From NCBI RefSeq assembly GCF_030814695.1, contig NZ_JAUSVL010000001.1, positions 1,462,227 through 1,526,226 on the forward strand: 64,000 bases of DNA, in the 5' to 3' direction. The notes below the pieces were generated by a model. The model had not been told where the DNA came from. It made no database searches and saw only the letters and a list, made by a program, of their open reading frames with translations. Positions 30,401 through 38,628 of this stretch are shown here, piece after piece (position 1 is the first letter of the stretch; every line of letters begins with the position of its first letter). The position numbers and the translations under genes are program-made. This stretch comes from Oligosphaera ethanolica (GTDB lineage Bacteria; Verrucomicrobiota; Lentisphaeria; Oligosphaerales; Oligosphaeraceae).

Positions 30401-31618
30401 GCCGTGGACTTCAATGGCTATGTCTCCTTCACGGTCACCGCCAATGACGGCGCAGCCGACTCGGCACCGATTGACGTAACTTTCACGGTCCTCCCAGTCA
30501 ACGACGCGCCAGTTGTGGCGGTCACCAACTTCTACGCCCTCCCAGATGATTGCACCAGCGAACTTATCACCTGGGGCCCCTTTGACGTCAATATGGGCGG
30601 CGGCGTGGATGAAAATGTCCAAGTCTTGCGGGGCTTCACCCAGGTTGAGCAAGTCGATCCTGACGGCATTCTGGGTAGCTTCAGCCAAGTTTCCTATAAC
30701 GGTAGCCAAGGCTCGCAGGTGACGCTTAACTTTAGCCTGCTCGAAACTGCCAAGGACAAGGTGGGCTCAGAAGCCATCGTCCGCTTCACTATTCAGGACG
30801 ATGGTGGCGTCGCCAATGGCGGCAGCGATACCAGCACCGTCGCCGAATTCAAGATCGTCCTCCACGCCGCCCCGCTGGCTGTAACCGTGACCAATCTGCC
30901 CCGTAATCCCGGTGACAGCGCGCCAATCACCTTGGCCTTCAATGCCAATCTTGACCTGGATGTTGATGTCCTCCGCTCTGCCATTGCCCTCCGTTTCGCC
31001 GGCGAAGAGTGGGCTTTCACCCTCAGCCGAACCGACGCACGCAACTATACCCTCGACGGCCTGCTGGACAACGCCTGGACCAGCGGCGAATTCGAACTGA
31101 CCATCGACCTGGTGAGCCTCTCCGGCCGAGCAAACAACGCCACCTATACCGTGAAATGGTCCTACGCCTGCGACCTGATCGACTACGCATGGCAGCCTGG
31201 CTGGAATGCCATCTGCCTGCCTTTCACCATCGCCCACCCGCAGACCATCGCGATGCTGCTTGATGCACCCTGCTACCGGATGGCAGACGACAAGTACGTC
31301 ATCAGTAACGATGTCCCCCTGCAAACCCCATTGTGGGTCTTCCGGGAAAACCATCAAAATTCATTGGGGGTCTGCGGCGGCGGCGAGCCCGCTCCTTACT
31401 ACCCTCCCGTGGCAGTCGCCGGCCTGCTCCCCGCCAATCCGCCCCTGGGTCTCCCCGACCTGCCGGCAGACCAATGGTCCTTTGTCGGAATCGGGCAGGA
31501 GGTAGCTACTCTGCCAAATGGCCACACGGCCTGGGAGTGGCGCGGCGCTAAATATGTTCAAGCCACGGCGCTCTATCCCAGCCAAGTCTATTGGATCTAC
31601 AAGCAGGCAGCCCAATAA
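24494..31618 (+). CDS. Giant secreted multimodular protein with two cohesin-like and many Ig/cadherin-like modules
   Basis: 2374 residues with a signal peptide (LITLMAVIAMGCSLNASA). Residues ~27-175 and ~416-562 are two similar modules with a cohesin-like strand order (FNVFMNANAKVKSFVMTFDL ... GVSGQSLTLNV ... GEILIAKIFVSIP ... AFNETTLGQ). Each is followed by cadherin-like repeats (KGTVTVAGDKATYTVTDTE) and an Ig-like module. Two further ~350-residue blocks starting near residues 1130 and 1800 are duplicates of one another, with VNDAPSIAI-type VCBS/cadherin motifs. The C-terminal ~145 residues (from ~2230) form a GW/YW module shared with the C10 protease at 57988. The protein would lie outside the cell as adhesin or scaffold. 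It follows the dockerin-like gene in the same operon. Confidence 0.8.
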   Translation: MKGFNISRLITLMAVIAMGCSLNASAQTQIAFRITADNFVHGVNQNATFNVFMNANAKVKSFVMTFDLASSGGMDFTGVAADAINEVAAAYTADANITKTGVSGQSLTLNVKSAVGKYAMEATDGEILIAKIFVSIPPAMVGANNLPYMLANSTAFNETTLGQSAWASVTPAYNVVQQIPIAVFTKRAVAAGSLFIQKGAETSKVYTLTCTGGDASKPVTYAITTQPTKGTVTVAGDKATYTVTDTETEFYDANADTFQFTASDATTGTSAPATVTVSYRANPPAVITALDGMPAIGSTFTVPEVDGNGDPSFFTLGINATDDPIVTPNGVAKIEWSVALGDETNAWTIDVPVTNYDPAHPSQDSTITLTLPGYGTITSSPLLRTKDFIVTATVTDTIGVTSTATWTVKVTDMPQLDFNVEADNFVHGVDQHATINIYMNANAKVKSFVMTFDLANSGGMDFVGTPADAIKEVTAAFSADANFTKTGVSGQSLTFNVKSAVGKYAMEATGGEILIAQILVAIPQAMIGVNNMPYKLAASFAFNEQTLGQSAWGKVTPPYNVVQQIPVPVFTKRAVAAGSLFIQKGAETSKVYTLTSTGGDASKPVTYAITTQPTKGTVTIAGDKATYTVTDTNTEFYDNAADTFQFTASDATTGTSAPATVTVSYRANPPAVITALGGQPALGSTLTVPEVDGNGAPSFFTLGINATDDPIVTPNGVAKIEWAVALGDETNAWTIDAQVSNYDPAQPSQDSTITITLPGYDTITGSPRPANKDFTVTASVTDVTGTTSTATWTVKVTDVDRPQGAPQAITGFTPAAPKTGDNVTINFIGTPAADPDGDAISYVVEWISGTKFLSGPSLPSTITQKGETWTASVVSVTSPYGAEFHSFSVTADVTIGNTAPVVANGSMYLIKSVEAEQTFTLTATDADPADVFSYAVVAAPTKGTVVINGNVATYTVTDPSQEFFGAAVDTFTFVANDGTDDSNIATVTVAFRENAFPNIVALPGQPALGTVVDVPEVDATGTPSVFTLGINASDSNIGSPFGVKKIAWAVNGNPAGWVVSTPSTVYANIPSQDNSVSITLPGYETIAGAGRPASQDFTVTITVWDAMDVESTATWTIRVGDVDRPASAPTTLEILVDGAAIADGGEARVAQAITLNADGSVDPDGDVVTGYDYTWANDKTVSTDIATRAKGETWTVTAKAKTTAYGAEAISTESSTKSVVIVNTPPALALVDPLPWTGATALLEDCATTTLPLTDFVTPTDDDVADLEAGRSYTIAFTQTDAGSFTYDPTQKTVAFTPAIDFNGDVTFTVTANDGTADSEPIDVVFTVLPVNDAPSIAIADFYATPNDCNEELIEWGPFDVNMGGGTDENPQGLQEFTLVELVDPDGILGGFGWIYNNGSQGSRVTINFGLLESAKDKVGAEAIVRFTIQDGGDVANGGVDTSAVTEFKIVLGAMPWYPLYQLTDAKLAENPAFADYTSYVVRIKDGDAVLAQNTLMKTDSPQDMLFTPAKYLSSDVPCSGLLPSATAGENKPYTVEILPRDESGVVNDPAKVLLDTVLVPFYAAPTAASFANADDAVITPDGNTVTFNIKAPLASTYTLKVYSILLGAAPKLVFERNNVKFQPRADGMIIPVTTLLAEFLTPGEYIADLSSTNPAGASAAVLDTAMFTIAAAGQSTLSGMVNVPEVDANGNPSIATLGVTAAAANAVAPHGVKRITWEIVGNHAGWAIDAPSTEYPNAPIEEDSTVNITLPGYEAIAGAGRPANQDFFVTVTVTDAMNVDTSATWTIRVSDVDRAASDPTTLNILVAGAAIADGGEAKVAQAITLTADGSVDPDGDAVTGYDFTWANDKNASTDIATRAKGETWTVTAKAKTTAYGAEVVSTEGSTTSVVIANTPPVLALVDPLPWTGATALLEDCATTTLPLTDFVTPTDDDVADLDAGRSYTIAFPQTDAGSLTYDPTQKTVAFTPAVDFNGYVSFTVTANDGAADSAPIDVTFTVLPVNDAPVVAVTNFYALPDDCTSELITWGPFDVNMGGGVDENVQVLRGFTQVEQVDPDGILGSFSQVSYNGSQGSQVTLNFSLLETAKDKVGSEAIVRFTIQDDGGVANGGSDTSTVAEFKIVLHAAPLAVTVTNLPRNPGDSAPITLAFNANLDLDVDVLRSAIALRFAGEEWAFTLSRTDARNYTLDGLLDNAWTSGEFELTIDLVSLSGRANNATYTVKWSYACDLIDYAWQPGWNAICLPFTIAHPQTIAMLLDAPCYRMADDKYVISNDVPLQTPLWVFRENHQNSLGVCGGGEPAPYYPPVAVAGLLPANPPLGLPDLPADQWSFVGIGQEVATLPNGHTAWEWRGAKYVQATALYPSQVYWIYKQAAQ

Positions 31619-31658
31619 GCACTGGCGCGCACACCGAGCGCCTCAAGTGCAGTCAACC

Positions 31659-31686
31659 ATGCGCGCGGACAACATACCGCGCGCAT
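31659..31686. terminator. Hairpin between convergent genes
   Basis: A perfect 10-base stem, ATGCGCGCGG/CCGCGCGCAT, with an 8-base loop lies between the ends of the giant protein and the GH36 gene. There is no T tract, so it may act as a mRNA stabiliser or a rho-dependent end rather than a classic terminator. Confidence 0.55.
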
Positions 31687-31697
31687 CATCCTGACCC

Positions 31698-33554
31698 TCA
31701 GCGCACGTCGAAGAGCCGTACGCAATGCGGCAAGACGTTTATCGCACCGGCCAGCGGCACCTCCCGGCCATTCTTGCGCTCCCTGAGCGTCGTCTTGCCG
31801 GGAATTGCCGGCAGGTCAACGCGTTCGACGCCATCGCTCAGGTTGAAGACCCCGAGCAGCAACGCGCCAGTGCCCCGGTGCCGCCCAAGCCACAGCGCCG
31901 GAAAGGGCCGCGCCAAGGCGTCAACGGGCCTCGACTCGTATTGGTCCTGATCGGCGATCAGCGATTTGGAGAAGGCTGCCCGCTCGGGCACCAGCGTTGC
32001 GAAGCGGTCGCTGAACAGCAGCATGCCGCCGCCGAGCCGCACGGCGTCCGTCCACAACTCCACCTCGTCGCTGCTCAGCTTGTTGTTGTCCGTGCGGGCA
32101 ATGTGGGTATCCGGGTCGTTGATCCACAACCGGTGATTCATGTAGGCGTGGTGGATGATGTTCCGGCAGACATTGGGCACCGTCGGCGCCTCGTCGAAGC
32201 ACTCGCGGTCGGGCGCCCAGTACGGCGTGATGTCGGTAGACACGCGTTCGCCATCGACCAGGCCGACCATCTGCCCGAAGGGCGCGGTGCAGCCAAGGAT
32301 GAAGCCGTCCTCGCCAAAGCCCTCCCGTATCGCTTCCAGGCCCTTACGAAATGCCGCCGCGCGAGTCGCTCGGGGATCCCAGAAATGCCCCTCGCCACAG
32401 ACCGTGCCCTGCACCATGAAGTCGAGCTTGACGTAGTCAAAACCCCACTCGCGCAAGGTCTTGAAGAGCGACCGGAAACAATCCTGCACAGCCGGGTTGG
32501 AGCCGTCCAGGATGGCAACTTTGTGCCCTTCGCGCCACGACGCGGGAAAACACGGCGCGTTCTGCGCATTCTGAATCATCCAGTCCGGATGCTCCCGCAG
32601 CAGCTCGGAATTGTCCTCGACCTGGAATGGCGCCAGCCACAACGCGGGCTTGAAGCCGGCCCGCTTGATCGCCGCCGCGAGCCAACGCAGCCCATGCGGA
32701 AATTTCTCGTTGCAGACCAGCCAGTCGCCAAGAGCGCGCTGATAACCGTCGTCGAGCTGGATGTACTCAATGGGAAATTCCTCCCGATGGTCGGCAAACC
32801 AGCGGACATTTTCGAGTATGTCCTCCTCGCGCACTTTGGCAAAATAGTAGTACCAGCTGCACCAGCCGAGTGGCGGCGCAAACCGCTTGCGGGCGTGCAT
32901 CCGCGCGCCCCAGCACTCGGCAAAACGACACTGCGCTGCGTAAAGGGACGGCGCTGCGAAAAAAGCCAGCTCCTCGGATACGACGGTTTCGCCAGCGCCC
33001 AGCAGCGCGCCGCTGCAATCGCTCACCGCGCAGAATTCAGCCACGCCCTGCGCGTCCAGCACGCAGGAAAAACGCCCGAACTGGCGAGCGGAACTGATGA
33101 AGCCGGCAAGCAGTGTCTCGCCGCTCACGCAGTCACTGAAGGCCATGGCGTGCTCAGCGTGAAAATGATTGGACGCGCCGCTGTACTCCTCGGGAGCGCA
33201 CATGGCGAATTTGAGATACTCCGGGTTGTAGCGAAAATCGCTGTCGCCATATTTGCGCACGCCGCAGGGGCTGGCCATGGTCCAGCCCTCGATATACACG
33301 CGCAGACGCTCGGCCGGCACCGGCAAAACGCCGCCGCCAGGCCCAGACGCACGCCAGCGGAACCCGCCCAAACGCACGTCCCGACCAGACTGGTTGATGA
33401 CCGTCAGCACCCGCGCGTCACCCGCCAACGCAGCAGTCAACGCGAAGCCCCGCGCCCGTGCGTCGTCCACGCCATACCAGCTGTCGTCAATATTGATTTC
33501 GCACACCAAGCCATCAACAAGCCGCCGCCATTCACTCTCAATACGCTGTGTCAT
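31698..33554 (-). CDS. GH36-like alpha-galactosidase
   Basis: 618 residues from the internal ATG (MTQRIESEWRR), which has a GGA ribosome site; a start at 33614 would add 20 residues and cannot be excluded. An N-terminal beta-sandwich (to ~230) is followed by a TIM barrel: GWCSWYYYF, IEYIQLDDGYQ, the nucleophile D378 in YVKLDF, and the acid/base D441 in RVSTDITPYW. A small C-terminal beta domain ends the protein. No signal peptide is seen, so it hydrolyses imported alpha-galactosides in the cytoplasm. It lies just after the AraC regulator on the same strand, which probably controls it. Confidence 0.88.
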   Translation of the reverse strand: MTQRIESEWRRLVDGLVCEINIDDSWYGVDDARARGFALTAALAGDARVLTVINQSGRDVRLGGFRWRASGPGGGVLPVPAERLRVYIEGWTMASPCGVRKYGDSDFRYNPEYLKFAMCAPEEYSGASNHFHAEHAMAFSDCVSGETLLAGFISSARQFGRFSCVLDAQGVAEFCAVSDCSGALLGAGETVVSEELAFFAAPSLYAAQCRFAECWGARMHARKRFAPPLGWCSWYYYFAKVREEDILENVRWFADHREEFPIEYIQLDDGYQRALGDWLVCNEKFPHGLRWLAAAIKRAGFKPALWLAPFQVEDNSELLREHPDWMIQNAQNAPCFPASWREGHKVAILDGSNPAVQDCFRSLFKTLREWGFDYVKLDFMVQGTVCGEGHFWDPRATRAAAFRKGLEAIREGFGEDGFILGCTAPFGQMVGLVDGERVSTDITPYWAPDRECFDEAPTVPNVCRNIIHHAYMNHRLWINDPDTHIARTDNNKLSSDEVELWTDAVRLGGGMLLFSDRFATLVPERAAFSKSLIADQDQYESRPVDALARPFPALWLGRHRGTGALLLGVFNLSDGVERVDLPAIPGKTTLRERKNGREVPLAGAINVLPHCVRLFDVR

Positions 33555-33686
33555 ACCAAATCCACTGTTTTTGAGTTTGTATGGAAAACCACGGTCAAAG
33601 GCAATGAGCCCCATACTATACCCCGCGCCGCAAGCGGCGCGGCGCAGGACGACACCGGACGGACGGTGGGACGGGCTGGCGCGGTC

Positions 33687-34571
33687 CTATTTGTCCGTTG
33701 CCATATCTCCTGTTGGCGGGGTCAGCTTGCCCTTTTTCCAGTGAAGGAATGCGGCGCTGGAAGAGAAGCCCAGCTCCCAGGCGATGCTTTTCACCGTGGC
33801 GACGTTCTTAAGCTGGTCGTACTTCTCCCGGCGGACCAGATCGACATATTCCTTCACCCGCATGCCCGTGTAGGTCTGGAAAAGGCGCAGAAAGTGCTGC
33901 CGGCTGCACCCGGCCAGGCGAGCGAGGGTGTCGATCCCCGAATTCCGACCGCAATTATCCCGTAAATACCTCTTGATCATCTGCATGATTTCCTGCATAT
34001 GCGGCATTTGGTACTCGTTTTCTTCGCTCTGTTCCGGATCGCTGAAAGCGCGGTAACATTCCGCGAAGACGACACTGAATAGCGCGTTCAGTTCCGACAG
34101 CGACAGCGCCCAGCGATCCTGGCGCGAGCAATCATCCCAGGCGTTTTCCAGGCGCCGGATGAGGTCCAAGTTCTTGCAGAAATAGCGGTGAGTGAAGCGG
34201 TAGCTGCCTTGGCGGCAGGAGGTCAGATTGCAGACCAGCACATCCGGGGCCAGAAAAATCCACAGGTGCCGTCCCTGAGCCGACGAATAGTAGCCCCTGT
34301 CGTGCTTTTCGTGGTGATCAAACAAAAACAACGTATTCGGAACAGCCTGGTAATAGCCGCCATTCAAGGACTGGACCATTTTACCAGACAAAATCAGCAG
34401 TGCCTCACGACGCATGTGCGAGTCCTGATGACGGCGGTGCCATGCCAGTTCCGTTTTGCCAATCGTCACCGCCCTGATATCAGAATGGCAGGACGCGATG
34501 ATTTTTCGCTCCCGCCGTGAAATCAGATTCGTCAAGTCAGCATTCGCTGCCAGATCGGTCAATACGGCCAT
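33687..34571 (-). CDS. AraC family transcriptional regulator
   Basis: 294 residues. An N-terminal AraC-type sensing region (cupin-like, HRRHQDSHMRREALLILSGK, then a LFLFDHHEKHDRGYY segment) is followed by a C-terminal double helix-turn-helix: GIDTLARLAGCSRQHFLRLFQTYTGMRVKEYVDLVRREKY and then SIAWELGFSSSAAFLHWKK. Such regulators sense a sugar and switch on a neighbouring catabolic gene, here most likely the GH36 gene 72 bases downstream. The opposite strand upstream (34572-34934) must hold promoters for this gene and for the aminotransferase operon. Confidence 0.93.
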   Translation of the reverse strand: MAVLTDLAANADLTNLISRRERKIIASCHSDIRAVTIGKTELAWHRRHQDSHMRREALLILSGKMVQSLNGGYYQAVPNTLFLFDHHEKHDRGYYSSAQGRHLWIFLAPDVLVCNLTSCRQGSYRFTHRYFCKNLDLIRRLENAWDDCSRQDRWALSLSELNALFSVVFAECYRAFSDPEQSEENEYQMPHMQEIMQMIKRYLRDNCGRNSGIDTLARLAGCSRQHFLRLFQTYTGMRVKEYVDLVRREKYDQLKNVATVKSIAWELGFSSSAAFLHWKKGKLTPPTGDMATDK

Positions 34572-34934
34572 CGCGGACCTCCCAGAGTTGGATCACGTGC
34601 GCCAGATTTATCAATTGAATGAGACTTTTTATCAACTAAATGCCAGCATCAGTTTATTGCGCTAAAGACGAGATACAAGTAGTATAACCTGTGGAAAATC
34701 CGCTGGCTTTCTCGGCGGAATGGCATCAATGTGATCGCTCCTGGGAGCCCACGACGGACAGTGGGTAAGTCGTCTCGCCAGATTTTCTATCAACTTCACT
34801 CAGCTGAGGCTTTTTTCGCCGCCCGGCTGCCCGCCCAGGCGGCACCGGCGGCTCCCGTATTCACGTTGCAACGAAACGATACTGAAACAGTCATCACCGA
34901 GGTCAGCGTACAGCCCATGGAAGGACTAACGACA

Positions 34935-36149
34935 ATGAAGCACCTGGCAATTCATGGCGGCACGCCCGTCGCTGTGGGACAATTCATCGAAACCGCGTGG
35001 CCTCCAGTGTGCGAGGCGACAGCCGAGAAACTCAAGCAGCTCTACCTGTCCCGGGCATGGTCCTTCAACAGCCCCAAGGAGCAGGAATTTGAACAGGCTT
35101 TCGCAGCGTACCACGGCGCCAAGCACGGGATTTTCATGGCCAATGGCACCGTGACGCTGGAATGCGCCCTCACGGCTCTCGGCATTGGCCCGGGCGACGA
35201 AGTGATCGTGCCGGCACTGACCTGGATCGCCACCGCTGCCGCCGTGAAATACGTCGGCGCGAAAGTGGTTTTTGCCGATATTGATCCGCTGACGGCCGCC
35301 CTCGCTCCCGCCGCCTTTGAGGCGCAGATCACCACGCGAACCAAAGCGGTGATACCCGTTCACCTGTATGGCGGCATGGCCGACCTCGATCACATCATCG
35401 CTATTGCGCAAAAGCATCACCTAGCCGTCGTTGAAGATTGCGCTCACATGCAGGGTGGCAAGTGGCGTGGCCGCGGCGTCGGTGCCTGGGGCGATGTCGG
35501 CTCCTTCAGTTTTCAGCAAAGCAAGACCCTCAGCGGCGGTGAAAGCGGCATCTGCCTGACCAACGATGACAAGCTCGCCGAACTGCTTTATCGGACGAAG
35601 CACATCGGCTACTCCCGTTATGATCAGCAGGGCCAGGCCGGCACTCCGCCACCGTCCGGGCTGCTCTGCCACAACTATCGCGGGCTCGCCTTCCCGGCGC
35701 AGATACTGCTTGATCAACTCGACGAGCTGCCGGCACTTCTTGATCGCTACAACGCCTTTACCGACCGCTTGCGTGAGCTCACGGGCGACATCGCCGGCTT
35801 CCGCGTCCAGGCCCCTGGACGCATGGCTTCGCCACAGGGCTATTATGCGTGCGGACTGATCTTTGACGGCTCTGAATGGCACGGCATCCCCAAAGCCCGA
35901 TTCCTCCAGGCGTTGCGGGCGGAAGGCATCATGGGCATCAACGGTACCTACGGGCCGGCATACAAACACCTCCTGTTCAATCTACACGAGAAGGACTATC
36001 GTAACAGCGGCTGCCCGACTGCAGAACGTCTCTCTGAACGGATGCTTGTCCTGATGCACTGGCATATGAGCCATCGCGCCAACGCCGATGCACTCGCGAG
36101 CGCTATCCACAAAATCGCTGATAACCGAAAGGAGCTGCACGAATGTTGA
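34935..36149 (+). CDS. DegT/DnrJ/EryC1/StrS family aminotransferase
   Basis: 404 residues. The ATG before KHLAIHGGTPV was chosen because AAGGA lies 9 bases upstream and this N-terminus is the usual one; the frame is open for 200 bases further upstream. PLP-dependent fold type I: the Schiff-base lysine is K197 in FSFQQSKTLSGGESG, with VEDCAHMQGG carrying the pyridine-contacting Asp. Relatives transaminate keto-sugars or keto-inositols. It overlaps the ceramidase-like gene by 7 bases, so both are cotranslated. The target sugar is unknown. Confidence 0.9.
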   Translation: MKHLAIHGGTPVAVGQFIETAWPPVCEATAEKLKQLYLSRAWSFNSPKEQEFEQAFAAYHGAKHGIFMANGTVTLECALTALGIGPGDEVIVPALTWIATAAAVKYVGAKVVFADIDPLTAALAPAAFEAQITTRTKAVIPVHLYGGMADLDHIIAIAQKHHLAVVEDCAHMQGGKWRGRGVGAWGDVGSFSFQQSKTLSGGESGICLTNDDKLAELLYRTKHIGYSRYDQQGQAGTPPPSGLLCHNYRGLAFPAQILLDQLDELPALLDRYNAFTDRLRELTGDIAGFRVQAPGRMASPQGYYACGLIFDGSEWHGIPKARFLQALRAEGIMGINGTYGPAYKHLLFNLHEKDYRNSGCPTAERLSERMLVLMHWHMSHRANADALASAIHKIADNRKELHEC

Positions 36150-37525
36150 AAGCCGGTTTTGCACAATACGACATCACTCCCCGGGCTGGCGTCGGCCTCT
36201 ATGGCTTTGGCCCTTACCTGAATCGACACGCCGTCGCCGTGCGCGATTATCTTGACGCCCGCGCCGCCGTCTTCGCGCTGGACGGTAAAATGGCCGTCAT
36301 CATCGGCTGCGATTTGTGTACGTTGCAGGCGGAAACCTGCGCGCTGATTCGCGACATCATCATCGCGCGAATCCCCGGCCTGGCGAAACAGGACATCCTG
36401 ATTGCCACGAGCCACACTCATTCCGGCCCGGCGACCGTATTTAGCGATCGCGGCTGGGGCACGCCCGACCCGCCCTATATGGAAATCCTCCCCTACAAGA
36501 TTGCCCAGGCGGGTATTCTTGCCGTTCAGAATCTGGAGGACATGACCGCCTCGGCGGCGCTGGTGCCCTGTCGGCATATCGGCTTGAATCGCGTTTATGA
36601 TCGTGATGCCCCGCCATTGGCCGATGTGCTCAAGGAGGACTGGGAACCCGCCAAGCCGGAATTGACCGATACCGAATGCCGCGTCATCCGTTTCGACAAC
36701 AAGCAGGGCGAGCTAAAGGGCTTTATGGCCTATTTCGGCTGTCACCCCGTCGTCTGCTGCCAGCAAAATCACTTCATCCACGGCGATTACCCTGCCATCG
36801 CCATCCATAACCTGATGCGCGAATGCCCCGGCTCCACCGGCATCTTTCTGCAGGGCGCCCAAGGCGATGTCAATAGCGGCTGCGTCCATAAGGCGGAAAA
36901 TGAATCACTGCTGGCCCTGGACGTGTTCGCCGCCCGCTTTGCCAACGCAATCCGCAAAGGACTGGCCGCCGCCACACCGCTGCAGATCAATGACCTCGCA
37001 ACCATATCGCAAAGCGTTGAATTCTCTACCCGGTCGGACTTCACGATGGAACACCTGAAAGAATTGCAGGAAGAATTCGAAAAAGTGCTGCACACGCCCC
37101 TGGCCAACGACGACGCGCACGAGGTGCGGATGGGGACCGTGAATTACCTGGGCGTCAAAAAGATGATGGCGCTGCTGGAGTCAGGCGAGAAGACAAGCGT
37201 CACGGCGGAAGTCCAGGGCATCCGTCTGGGCCCCCTCGCGTTTTTGGGCGCGCCATTCGAAATCATGCAGGCCATCAAAAATGAGACGGTATCCAAGTTG
37301 CGTGCGCCAATGCCCATGGTGATGAGTCTATGCAACGGCGCCTGCGGCTATGCGCCGGATCGACAGTCACTAGAGGAGGCGAAAACGTCTACCCGCAGCG
37401 GTGGCTACGCAGCAACCAGGGTACCATTCATGCAGGGACGCCTGCCTTACGCCAATATCCACGACGAACTGGTGAATGCATTCACCAACATCGCGGCAAC
37501 ACTCTTCCCCGTGACATCAGTATAA
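36143..37525 (+). CDS. Neutral/alkaline ceramidase-like hydrolase
   Basis: 460 residues. The N-terminus AGFAQYDITPRAGVGLYGF and the zinc/nucleophile region ATSHTHSGP, GCHPVV and QGAQGDVNSG match the neutral ceramidase N-terminal domain. H in SHTHSGP and in CHPVV are the likely metal ligands. No signal peptide is seen. Many bacterial members act on substrates other than ceramide; in this sugar cluster an N-acyl amino-sugar or glycolipid amide is plausible. AAAGGAG lies upstream of the ATG. A second family member is at the end of the window (62938). Confidence 0.82.
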   Translation: MLKAGFAQYDITPRAGVGLYGFGPYLNRHAVAVRDYLDARAAVFALDGKMAVIIGCDLCTLQAETCALIRDIIIARIPGLAKQDILIATSHTHSGPATVFSDRGWGTPDPPYMEILPYKIAQAGILAVQNLEDMTASAALVPCRHIGLNRVYDRDAPPLADVLKEDWEPAKPELTDTECRVIRFDNKQGELKGFMAYFGCHPVVCCQQNHFIHGDYPAIAIHNLMRECPGSTGIFLQGAQGDVNSGCVHKAENESLLALDVFAARFANAIRKGLAAATPLQINDLATISQSVEFSTRSDFTMEHLKELQEEFEKVLHTPLANDDAHEVRMGTVNYLGVKKMMALLESGEKTSVTAEVQGIRLGPLAFLGAPFEIMQAIKNETVSKLRAPMPMVMSLCNGACGYAPDRQSLEEAKTSTRSGGYAATRVPFMQGRLPYANIHDELVNAFTNIAATLFPVTSV

Positions 37526-37615
37526 ATTTGAGCCGCCCAATGCCGCATGGGCGCCACATTGGTCAGGCGCGGTGCGTACCGCCGCAACAGTCTGACGCTT
37601 GTCGTACATCCAACA

Positions 37616-38626
37616 TCAATGACTAACCGAGTACTTGGCGAGAGTATCGAACCAGGCGGCCCAGGCTGGGTCGATCTGCTGGTAGGCGGGGTTGTCGCGA
37701 TAGAAACGGATGGACTCGGCCATGCCGTCCTCGAAGCTCGTCGTGCACGAAAAAGCCGGCACGGCGGCGCGGATTTTGGAATTGTCATAGATGTCGTGGC
37801 TACAACAGTGGACGACCTTCTGAGCCGGGCCGTAGCCAACAACCGCACAGATTTTTTCGGCAGGCAGGCAATGAAAGACCGGCTTGACGCCGAGCAGCTC
37901 GGCCTGAATTTCGGCGACGCGCTTCCAGGTCAGGTAGGTCGTGGACGTAATGTGGAAATCCTCGTTGACGGCGGCCGGGTTGTTGAAGAGCCCGACGAAG
38001 GCCTTGGCGAAATCCCTGGTGTGAGTGATGGTGCACAGCTGCATGCCGTCGTCATGCAAGATGTAGGGCTTGCCGCTGAGCAAGCGCTCCGCGAGGGTCC
38101 AGCTGCGCCAGTGGGAGATGCTCCAGGGATTGAAAAAACGGACGCGGTTGTAGGTGTAGCCGGGGCGGACAATGGTGAAGGCCATGCCAGTGTCGGCGCA
38201 CTCCTGGCGCAGACGCATTTCGCAGCAGCTTTTCTCCCAGCCGTAGGTCCAGCGGGCATTGCCGATGGGGGTGTTCGCCTCGGTCTTGAGCAGGTGTTCC
38301 GAGGCGCGATAGGCCATGATGGAGGATATGAAGATGTAGTGGCGACAATGGCCGCGCAGCGCCCGGAGTTTGCTTTCGAGGGCGGCCTGGTCGTAGGAGA
38401 AGAAGTCGCAGCAGACATCGAAATCATGGCCGGCGAGGGCCTGACGCAGGTCGTCTTCGCGGTTGACGTCGGCGTGAATGGCCTTGGTATCCGGCGGCAA
38501 GAAGTTCGGGGTCTTGCCACGGTTGAGCAGATAGAGGTCGATATCGGGCTGCTGGAGGGCCAGCAGGGAGCAGTCCGTGCTGATGATGCCGGTGCCGCCG
38601 ATCATGAGGACTTTGGTTTTAGCCAT
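37616..38626 (-). CDS. NAD-dependent epimerase/dehydratase (extended SDR)
   Basis: 336 residues. The N-terminal Rossmann motif is GGTGIIS (first strand KVLMIGG). The active-site YxxxK is YGWEK, followed by a substrate loop RPGYTYNRV. The C-terminal FEDGMAESIRFYRDNP is typical of sugar epimerases. It starts 2 bases after the stop of the Gfo/Idh gene, so the two are translated as a coupled pair. It is convergent with the ceramidase-like gene. Confidence 0.88.
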   Translation of the reverse strand: MAKTKVLMIGGTGIISTDCSLLALQQPDIDLYLLNRGKTPNFLPPDTKAIHADVNREDDLRQALAGHDFDVCCDFFSYDQAALESKLRALRGHCRHYIFISSIMAYRASEHLLKTEANTPIGNARWTYGWEKSCCEMRLRQECADTGMAFTIVRPGYTYNRVRFFNPWSISHWRSWTLAERLLSGKPYILHDDGMQLCTITHTRDFAKAFVGLFNNPAAVNEDFHITSTTYLTWKRVAEIQAELLGVKPVFHCLPAEKICAVVGYGPAQKVVHCCSHDIYDNSKIRAAVPAFSCTTSFEDGMAESIRFYRDNPAYQQIDPAWAAWFDTLAKYSVSH

Positions 38627-38628
38627 AA

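Noticed and set aside
29030..30709. 559-codon minus-strand frame inside the giant protein gene
   Set aside because: It mirrors the repeated Ig/cadherin codons and has no coding features of its own.
31725..33965. 746-codon plus-strand frame opposite GH36
   Set aside because: The minus strand carries all GH36 catalytic motifs; the plus-strand translation is low complexity with no motif.
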